A DNA stretch of 64,000 nucleotides from an uncultured Rhodospirillales bacterium (lineage in GTDB: Bacteria; Pseudomonadota; Alphaproteobacteria; ATCC43930; CGMCC-115725), in contig CAIKMD010000007.1 in NCBI GenBank assembly GCA_903828515.1, forward strand, positions 1,706,706 through 1,770,705. The letters run 5' to 3'. Every line of letters begins with the position of its first letter. Position 1 is the first letter of the stretch. The position numbers and the translations under genes were made by a program. Under the pieces are notes generated by a model. That model ran no database searches and had not been told where the DNA came from. It worked only from the letters and a program-made list of their open reading frames with translations. Positions 25,915 through 32,130 of the stretch are shown here, in pieces.

Positions 25915-26501
25915 AGTCCAAGGCTCGAGGAACGCTTACGGCCGCTATCAGCACGCCGAAGGGACATCAAGATCGCATCAAGGTCGCCCTAACCAACCCT
26001 AAGGTTACCCTAAGGTCACGGGCGAAGGCTGGGACCAGCCAGGAAGCCGCCGCCGCTCGCCGCAAAGCGTTCGTGCGAGCATACACCTCGAACGGCCGCA
26101 ACGGCACGCAGGCAGCGATAGCGGCGGGCTACAGCCCGAAGACGGCGCGCGCGGCAGCATCCCGGTTGTTGACGGATGTTAACGTCGCGGCGTTGGTCGA
26201 GACGGCTACAGCGCGGGTCGAGGAGATCACCGGCCTTTCCGCTGAACGAGCGGCGGCTTTGAACGCGAACATTGCGAAGTTTGACGTGCGCAAGCTGGTT
26301 CACCCGAACGGCAAACCGAAGGCTCTGCACGAATTGGACGAAGAGACCGCCATGGTCGTCACGGTTACGCCCGGCGGCGTCGCGGCGGCCGATCGGCAGC
26401 GGGCGATGGACATGGCTTTCAAAAATCTTGGTCTGTACGAAAAAGACCACGCCCAGCGCGGCGAGAATCTCGTCATCCAGGTCAACCTCGTCGGGAAATG
26501 A
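25911..26501 (+). CDS. terS: Phage terminase small subunit (Terminase_2 family)
   Basis: A 196-residue protein. A basic N-terminal extension of about 50 residues precedes the DNA-binding domain: RKAFVRAYTSNGRNGTQAAIAAGYSPKTARAAASRLL, the known Terminase_2 helix-turn-helix pattern. The oligomerisation and tail region ends with AAADRQRAMDMAFKNLGLYEKDH. Small terminases recognise the packaging site and guide the large subunit. No large subunit follows, which is typical of satellites that redirect a helper phage's packaging, or of a deleted prophage. Confidence 0.85.
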   Translation: MKSKARGTLTAAISTPKGHQDRIKVALTNPKVTLRSRAKAGTSQEAAAARRKAFVRAYTSNGRNGTQAAIAAGYSPKTARAAASRLLTDVNVAALVETATARVEEITGLSAERAAALNANIAKFDVRKLVHPNGKPKALHELDEETAMVVTVTPGGVAAADRQRAMDMAFKNLGLYEKDHAQRGENLVIQVNLVGK

Positions 26502-26644
26502 GTGCCGAAGTCTCACGGTCCTTCACGAGTTCGAGGCCACGCGAATATGCCGACTTGGCGCTGAAACTCACAGTAACCGCGCCCTGTGCGGCTCAGGAAA
26601 ATATGCGGAAGCTAAATTCGTTCATGGACGCGGCCTATTTCTAA
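26498..26644 (+). CDS. Short coupled ORF, possible remnant at a deletion junction
   Basis: A 48-residue frame overlapping the terS stop by ATGA (starts MSAEVSRSFTSSRPREYADL, ends NSFMDAAYF). A large terminase would be expected at this place; instead the frame stops quickly and tail-protein sequence begins in another frame. It may be the leftover start of a deleted gene. No homology is recognised. Confidence 0.35.
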   Translation: MSAEVSRSFTSSRPREYADLALKLTVTAPCAAQENMRKLNSFMDAAYF

Positions 26645-26744
26645 TAACTATTTCAATGCCTCGGGCGGCCCCGTTACCGGCTCCGCTGGCGCATCGGCTG
26701 TTATCCGCACCGAATACGCCGCTATCGCTGCAGGCTTCGACAAG

Positions 26745-28220
26745 ATGCCCGCGCTGACGGCCAACACCGCGATTGTCGTCAACAGCGTCGGCACCGCGCT
26801 CACGAACACCACGGGCACCTTGGCGCTGGCTGGAAACTTCTCGACCACGGGCACCCATGCCACGACCCTAATCCAGGGGGCGGATGTAAGCCTGACGCTT
26901 CCCGTCGTGAGCGGGACGCTGGCCACGCTGGCCGGGACTGAAACGCTCTCGAACAAAACGCTGGTGGCGCCCGCGCTCGGTACGCCCGTATCTGGCGTGG
27001 CGACGAACCTGACGGGCACCGCGGCGGGATTGACGGCGGGCAATGTCACGACAAACGCCAATCTCACGGGTGTCATTACCTCGTCCGGCAACACGACCTC
27101 GATTGCATCCCAGACCGGCACCGGCACGAAGTTCGTTGTCGATACCAGCCCCACGATTGTCGGCCTTACCGTGACGACATCTTTCACCGCAACGGGCCTC
27201 GTGACGAATGCCGATCTCGCTGGCTCGGTCGCAGCATCGAAGCTAGTTGGAACGGATATTGTGACAGTCGGAACGCTAACGGCTGGCGCAATCGCTTCCG
27301 GCTTCACCAGCATCAATGCCGTTCCGATTGGGGCTTCTGCGGCATCGACCGGGGCCTTCACTACACTTTCTGCAACATCGACGGTTTCCGGCGCTGGCTT
27401 CTCAACCTATTTTGCTTCCCCGCCCGCCATCGGCGGCACAGCGCCTGCGGCGGCAGCGTTTACCACTTTGACGGTTTCGACGCCCATTGCGGCGTCCAGC
27501 CTCGCCACCATGACTGCTACGGTTGGCGGCGCTGTCCCAACGCCGCCGAACAACACGACCACGTTCCTTCGTGGCGACGGCACGTTCGCAGCGCCCGCAC
27601 CATCCGGCACCGTCACGACAGTATCCGTGGCGCCGGCGAACGGATTTAGCGGGACCGTCGCCAACGCAACATCGACCCCAGCCATAACGATCATTGCCGG
27701 GGCGATCACGCCCGCGAGCGTCAACGGGAACACCTTCACGACTGGCACTTACACGCTGACTGGCGGTGCCGGGAAGGCGCTCACCTTCAACAACTCGATC
27801 ACGCTGGCCGGCGCCGATAGCACAACGATGACGTTCCCGTCGTCGAGCGATACCGTCGCGACAATTGCTGCCGCTCAAACGCTGACGAACAAAACTATAA
27901 CCTTTGCATCGAACACGTTGACCGGCGTTGCCCCGCTCGCATCTCCTGCTTTAACTGGCACGCCAAGCGCCCCAACCGCAACGGGAGGCACGAACACAAC
28001 GCAAATAGCAACAACGGCATTCGTGCTCGGCAATGTGCCAAGCCCAATAATCGCAGCCGGCGCGATCGGCTCCTACACCATCGCCTATCAGTTCTATCCG
28101 TCCTTCTCGGTCGGTTCCAATTACAGCCCGATGGCGGGGACGTGGCGATGCACGGGCGTCACCGAATACGGCAACGGATGTTGCAATGATTGGATCGGCA
28201 TTTTTCAAAGGATTGCATAA
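26745..28220 (+). CDS. Phage tail fibre-like repeat protein, N-terminus disrupted
   Basis: A 491-residue Thr/Ala/Ser/Gly-rich protein with repeated phage tail fibre motifs: TETLSNKTLVAPALGTPVSG and AQTLTNKTITFASNTLTG (NKT repeats), TGAFTTLSATSTVSG, and a collagen-like GTNTTQIATTAFV spacer. The ending WRCTGVTEYGNGCCNDW is Cys-rich, as in tail tips. The frame is open upstream to 26616 and encodes TRPISNNYFNASGGPVTGSA and EYAAIAAGFDKMP, a typical fibre N-terminus, but has no start codon there. The gene is therefore probably broken at its 5' end, and ATG 26745 is only a fallback start. Confidence 0.72.
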   Translation: MPALTANTAIVVNSVGTALTNTTGTLALAGNFSTTGTHATTLIQGADVSLTLPVVSGTLATLAGTETLSNKTLVAPALGTPVSGVATNLTGTAAGLTAGNVTTNANLTGVITSSGNTTSIASQTGTGTKFVVDTSPTIVGLTVTTSFTATGLVTNADLAGSVAASKLVGTDIVTVGTLTAGAIASGFTSINAVPIGASAASTGAFTTLSATSTVSGAGFSTYFASPPAIGGTAPAAAAFTTLTVSTPIAASSLATMTATVGGAVPTPPNNTTTFLRGDGTFAAPAPSGTVTTVSVAPANGFSGTVANATSTPAITIIAGAITPASVNGNTFTTGTYTLTGGAGKALTFNNSITLAGADSTTMTFPSSSDTVATIAAAQTLTNKTITFASNTLTGVAPLASPALTGTPSAPTATGGTNTTQIATTAFVLGNVPSPIIAAGAIGSYTIAYQFYPSFSVGSNYSPMAGTWRCTGVTEYGNGCCNDWIGIFQRIA

Positions 28221-28723
28221 TGGCCACGAGAACGATCGCGGCTTGCACGAATGCGGTTTGGGGCGATGCGGCCCACGCCTTCATTCTTTGCACCGTCGCA
28301 TTCGAGGAATTCTCCGAGCCGTTGCCCTTCCGGGCCGATGCAAGCGATCCCGAGCCTCACGGGCAAGCCTTGTGGGCCGCGCTCCTCGCGGGAACCTATG
28401 GACCGGTCAGCGCGTATGTGGCGCCGGCCCCGGTCGTCGTGCCAGTCGTACTCCCGGCGGCGACCATTCTCTCTCGTCTCACCTTGGACGAATACACAGC
28501 GATCATGCAGGCGGCGACCGCCGGTCTCGCGGCCGGGAACGGGCAACTCTCCGACTGGCTCGATCTCGCTCGCACGACACAGGGCGGCGTCAATCTCTCG
28601 AATGCTGCCACCGTTGCGGCTCGGGCCGCACTCATCGCCGGCAATCTTCTCACCGCAGCGCGTGACGCGGTTGTGTTTGCGCCAGTAGGTGTCGCGGGGA
28701 CAGGTCCGAATGTTATCGGTTAA
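28220..28723 (+). CDS. Phage-type hypothetical protein, possibly tail assembly
   Basis: A 167-residue protein starting at ATG 28220, overlapping the fibre stop (TAATG). The N-terminal part ATRTIAACTNAVWGDAAHAF and the helical ILSRLTLDEYTAIMQAATAG region suggest a small phage structural or assembly protein. The family is not recognised. It is coupled to the fibre gene and the following cupin-like gene. Confidence 0.55.
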   Translation: MATRTIAACTNAVWGDAAHAFILCTVAFEEFSEPLPFRADASDPEPHGQALWAALLAGTYGPVSAYVAPAPVVVPVVLPAATILSRLTLDEYTAIMQAATAGLAAGNGQLSDWLDLARTTQGGVNLSNAATVAARAALIAGNLLTAARDAVVFAPVGVAGTGPNVIG

Positions 28724-28982
28724 GCCGTTCACCAGCGGGGATTTGTCGGGGTCGATCTACGATTTCCCCGAGGTCGGTGATGTCTTGCCGATGCACTTCC
28801 ACCCGGCGGGCGAGGGGCACCTCACCATGGTGATGATCGGCCCCATTCGTGCGCACAGCACAAACGGATGGGACCAAGTTTTGGAAAGCGGTCGCGTCAT
28901 CGATTGGATGCCGAACGATCCCCATGAGTTCGTGGCGATGGTTGCTGGCGCTAGGATGACGAACATTAGGAATGGAGCTTAG
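28710..28982 (+). CDS. Small cupin-like phage protein
   Basis: A 90-residue protein with a cupin-like pattern: DVLPMHFHPAGEGHLTMVMIG (HxH-x5-E-x-H arrangement), VLESGRVIDWMPNDPHEFVAM. The start at 28710 overlaps the previous stop. Such proteins occur near phage tail genes; the function is unknown. Confidence 0.6.
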   Translation: MLSVKPFTSGDLSGSIYDFPEVGDVLPMHFHPAGEGHLTMVMIGPIRAHSTNGWDQVLESGRVIDWMPNDPHEFVAMVAGARMTNIRNGA

Positions 28983-29000
28983 CCTTGATCGGCGGCCTTG

Positions 29001-29117
29001 CTTTATCGTTGCATCGCCTGCGCGTATTGGCGGCGCATCCACACCCGTTACGACCGCTGCGCCCACACCTTCATGTCCGCCATCAGCATCGCGGCGACGG
29101 TCATCTTCTGGCTCTGA
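29001..29117 (+). pseudogene. IS5-family transposase C-terminal remnant
   Basis: The frame, open from about 28989, reads RCIACAYWRRIHTRYDRCAH then TFMSAISIAATVIFWL and stop. This is the characteristic tail of IS5-family transposases (RIATRYDR... followed by a hydrophobic end). No upstream part and no terminal inverted repeat are visible, so only a scrap of an insertion sequence remains, at the junction between phage-type genes and the cargo. Confidence 0.65.
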
Positions 29118-29133
29118 TCAATGAGTCCTGAGC

Positions 29134-29940
29134 CTAGGATTGCAGATGAGTTTGAGCGGCGTGCCTAATATCCAGAATAAGTGGCTCAAGATTATCGAAG
29201 GAGAAAAATCCTACATTATTTTCACGCATCAAATCGGCAACAACAGGAATGTCTTTCGAGCTGCGCTCGCCAAACTTACCCACGACAACGAGTTTGAGCC
29301 TTCCCCGATTCGGTTCTTCGTGCTCGTAAAGACTCCGTCCTTCGATGGCGCGGCGGCAAGCACGATCGAATGCTTCCTCGGGTAACGACGTTTCAAATAA
29401 AAGCGGCTCAATCACATTGAAGCGACCATTTTGATATCCGAATGGTGCGCTAATCGTTCTTTTTAGTGCCCGCACTTCGATTTCGATATCCTTACGCACG
29501 AGCTGGTCTACATTTGCCTCTCTGAACGCTTCCTTTAATTGCGTTACGACCCGAGGGGCCGCTATTCGTCGAGGCTCTGCTACTAGCCGCAAATATAGAT
29601 CGTGCAGGTCCCGTTCAGGATCGGAAATTAGGATTGAACGTGGTTCCGTAATTCGAATTTGGTTCGCGCGCTTTGCACAAAACTCCTGCAGGGCCTTCAA
29701 ATTCAGAAGACGGGATGCGTCGACCTGTATCCGCTCGCCAACAGCGTTCTTCTGTTCATTTAAAAAGGCCCAGTCTTGACGCCCAAAAAATCGTCGAATT
29801 CGTGCATTATCAGGCGACAGTTTCGCACTGATGAACTGATCCTCCGGTGACAACAACATCACGCCGACATTGGCCGCCTCCAATTTCGAGCGGTCGGGAC
29901 AAAATTGGATGAGAGAGTAGTAGCCATTCTTGGATTGCAT
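29134..29940 (-). CDS. DUF3037 protein (partner of HipA-like kinase)
   Basis: A 268-residue DUF3037 protein: YYSLIQFCPDRSKLEAANVGVMLLSP at the start is the family signature, with LYLRLVAEPRR and a C-terminal FFSFDNLEPLILDI. DUF3037 genes are repeatedly found beside HipA-like kinases; their function is unknown. Here the ATG directly follows the kinase stop (TGAATG), so translation is coupled. GC is lower than in flanking chromosome genes. Confidence 0.82.
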   Translation of the reverse strand: MQSKNGYYSLIQFCPDRSKLEAANVGVMLLSPEDQFISAKLSPDNARIRRFFGRQDWAFLNEQKNAVGERIQVDASRLLNLKALQEFCAKRANQIRITEPRSILISDPERDLHDLYLRLVAEPRRIAAPRVVTQLKEAFREANVDQLVRKDIEIEVRALKRTISAPFGYQNGRFNVIEPLLFETSLPEEAFDRACRRAIEGRSLYEHEEPNRGRLKLVVVGKFGERSSKDIPVVADLMRENNVGFFSFDNLEPLILDIRHAAQTHLQS

Positions 29941-30771
29941 TCAGTCCTCGTGTAGATCGAGTTCCATCTGTGATTCTATTGTAGCTTCGAAGTTCGAAAC
30001 AAGATACTGAGCTCGGTCAATCGTAAACGTCGCCAACGCTTCTTTTATACTTGGAGCTGGAGACCATTCAGTTGGCAAAGAGCTTATCAATTCATTAACA
30101 TCTGCCCTTGTAAGGCGTTCCATCTGGGCGATTCCTGCCGCAACCGCATCCATATTGATGCGATTTCGAAACTCGGGAAACAGGCCGTACACACTCTCGT
30201 CTTGTATGTATGCCTTATCTTTGAGATGAAGATCGAGCGCGGAACCTCCGAAACAGTGTGTATGATCGATTGCAATCAGCACGTAATGGCCAGCTTTAGC
30301 CACCGACCGAGTGAAGAAGACGTTGTCGTAGTTGGGTTGGAATCCGCTTTCCACCGGTGGGAAGCGGTCAATGTTTTGTAGCCAAGTATCGAACAATACG
30401 AGGCGAGCAATATCGTCAGGATTTTCGAGCCCGCCTAAGTATGCTCTACCACCGCCCCACGGTGCTCCAACCATTTCCCGCGTAATAAACGAAGGCCCAG
30501 GAACAGCTATCATCCCGGGGCGAAGCGGCAGTTCTGGCGTCGTGCCTATATTGATGACGGCGGCGTCGAATGTTCTTAACTCAAGCCAGCGAGCTAGAGC
30601 CGTCCCAAGTAATTCGCATACCAGTGCGTCAACACCCTGCGCGTTATTGATCGCCTTCAGATAGCCTATTCCTGCGTCCGTCTCGACGACAATCGGATTA
30701 CAAGATGTGGAGATTGTTTCGATATGGCGAAGTATCTTCGTTGGCCGCCAATCAGACACCGGTGGGATCAT
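29941..30771 (-). CDS. HipA-like kinase-domain protein
   Basis: A 276-residue protein resembling the HipA-like kinase family. An N-terminal substrate or nucleotide part has NPIVVETDAGIGYLKAINNAQGVDALVCELLGTAL. LVLFDTWLQNIDRFPP forms a catalytic-loop-like Asp/Asn-Asp-Arg motif, NYDNVFF follows, and IAIDHTHCFGG provides the metal-binding Asp near the end of the kinase core. The C-terminal 80 residues are helical. It would phosphorylate a protein target; toxin activity is inferred from HipA only. It is paired with DUF3037 and next to the methyltransferase. Confidence 0.75.
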   Translation of the reverse strand: MIPPVSDWRPTKILRHIETISTSCNPIVVETDAGIGYLKAINNAQGVDALVCELLGTALARWLELRTFDAAVINIGTTPELPLRPGMIAVPGPSFITREMVGAPWGGGRAYLGGLENPDDIARLVLFDTWLQNIDRFPPVESGFQPNYDNVFFTRSVAKAGHYVLIAIDHTHCFGGSALDLHLKDKAYIQDESVYGLFPEFRNRINMDAVAAGIAQMERLTRADVNELISSLPTEWSPAPSIKEALATFTIDRAQYLVSNFEATIESQMELDLHED

Positions 30772-30872
30772 TGTTCTTGCCGATAGAGCTGACAGAGCTG
30801 ACAGAGATAGTTAGAGAGCACACTTTTTACGCCCACGTCCAGTATTCCAAGGGTCGTATCTTCCCGCCGCGT

Positions 30873-30947
30873 CTAAGCAGCTTCTTCCATCTCGAGCTTG
30901 ATACGATGAACCGTGCCAACGCCGAGGCCAGCCGACGCGCGCCTTGG
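30873..30947 (-). pseudogene. Possible serine-recombinase C-terminal remnant
   Basis: A short minus-strand frame ends RASAGLGVGTVHRIKLEMEE then AA and stop. The LGVGTVHRIKxEM pattern looks like the helix-turn-helix at the C-terminus of resolvase/invertase proteins. No catalytic domain is present upstream because the frame runs into the methyltransferase gene. A weak call based on about 20 residues. Confidence 0.35.
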
Positions 30948-30957
30948 GCAAGGGGCT

Positions 30958-32067
30958 TCATCCGGCTCTCCGAATTTGAGAGCCTTCGCGTTCGAGCCGC
31001 CCATCGCGCAACAGGCCGTTAATGAGCGAGCGTCCGGTCTCGTCGATCGCCGGCCCGGTCCGGCGAAAGCCCATCCATCGTGCAAAACCACGAATGGCGT
31101 CATCACGCTCGATCCACTGGCGGCCTGAGAGAGAGGCCAGAAACTGGTCTTTCAGCGCTTCGCGGTCGAACTGTTCGATCGTTCGTGCGAACAGGCGAAG
31201 GGCTCCGCGCTCGCTGACGAGAATTCCTCGCCGCACGGCCGTGCGCAGCATGTTGTCGAGCTCGTCGTGGATCCGTGTTCCGGTTCGCTGGTAGCCCAGC
31301 TGTCGAGCGAATTCATCGATCGCCGTTTCCCGTTCTCGCTCCTCACCATCGGCGAACATCTGGCGAATTCCGCAGACCAGATCGTCCCGATCGAGGTCAC
31401 CCAGATCGGGGCGCGTGGAACTAATATCGATTGCTTCAACAGCCTGGTAGGGTGGGGCTTCAGGCTCAGCCGCGTTCAGTAGGGACGGCTGGTCGATTCG
31501 GTCGGCAGTCGCTACTGATTTGGGACGTGGCAGAGGCACAATGCTGTCCGAGTCCGCAGAGTTTGTCGCTGCCTCTTGGATTCTGACGCTCCCTTGTGCG
31601 AACGCCCCGGGCCACCCGCCATGCTTCTCAATGACCTCGTCGATCTCCGTCATCAGGCGGATGGTTTCGGAAAGAGCGACGACGATCTTTTGGTAATGAG
31701 CAAAGTCGTCGGTCGAAAGTGTTCGGCCTTTGCGGTCCTTGAGCCACTTCTCGCAGACTTGGTAACCGCCAATGTGGAAGTTCCATACGTCCTCCCGCAC
31801 GCCGCAGAAGCCGGCGGTCTGCGCCTTGTCCACCCATACGGTGTTCTTCGACCACGAGATCTTCTCGATCTCGATATTGGTGGCGCCGATGAACCTAGTA
31901 GTGGTGCTCTCGACCTTAGGCAATTCCAACAGATGAAGGGCAATCAGTTCACCGCCGATTATGGCCAGTGCGCGTAAGAGTTCCGAGTTCCCGGTCAACG
32001 GCAGGCGAGGGAAATCTATCTTCAGAAACCCTCCATAGCGGAGTCGGTAACCGGGACTATGAAACAC
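30958..32067 (-). CDS. Type ISP-like methyltransferase, C-terminal fragment with target-recognition part and winged-helix repeats
   Basis: A 369-codon frame that continues, in the same frame, the 959-residue methyltransferase upstream; the two are separated only by a TAA at 32128-32130 and 19 sense codons. It starts at a GTG inside the conserved AVFHSPGYRLRYGGFLKIDF stretch. VWNFHIGGYQVCEKWLKDRK and HYQKIVVALSETIRLMTEID belong to the specificity region of type ISP-like enzymes. The last 130 residues hold two repeats of a winged-helix type (AIDEFARQLGYQRTGTRIHD and AIRGFARWMGFRRTGPAID), like DUF3320. It may be made by re-initiation, or be dead. Confidence 0.75.
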   Translation of the reverse strand: MFHSPGYRLRYGGFLKIDFPRLPLTGNSELLRALAIIGGELIALHLLELPKVESTTTRFIGATNIEIEKISWSKNTVWVDKAQTAGFCGVREDVWNFHIGGYQVCEKWLKDRKGRTLSTDDFAHYQKIVVALSETIRLMTEIDEVIEKHGGWPGAFAQGSVRIQEAATNSADSDSIVPLPRPKSVATADRIDQPSLLNAAEPEAPPYQAVEAIDISSTRPDLGDLDRDDLVCGIRQMFADGEERERETAIDEFARQLGYQRTGTRIHDELDNMLRTAVRRGILVSERGALRLFARTIEQFDREALKDQFLASLSGRQWIERDDAIRGFARWMGFRRTGPAIDETGRSLINGLLRDGRLEREGSQIRRAG

Positions 32068-32127
32068 CGCATAAGCGTATTGGAAGATATCTTCGGACGT
32101 CAGGCCATGTGGCAGATTGTTCGGTTT

Positions 32128-32130
32128 TTA
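32128..32130 (-). other. In-frame TAA interrupting the methyltransferase gene
   Basis: On the minus strand the codons read CTT AAC TTG CCG CAA TAA, then AAA CCG AAC AAT CTG. Conserved type ISP-like sequence resumes without a frame change, so one base substitution explains the break. Confidence 0.8.

Noticed and set aside
26648-27361. A 237-codon Val/Thr-rich minus-strand frame
   Set aside because: It is antisense to the tail fibre repeats, whose plus-strand motifs are clear.
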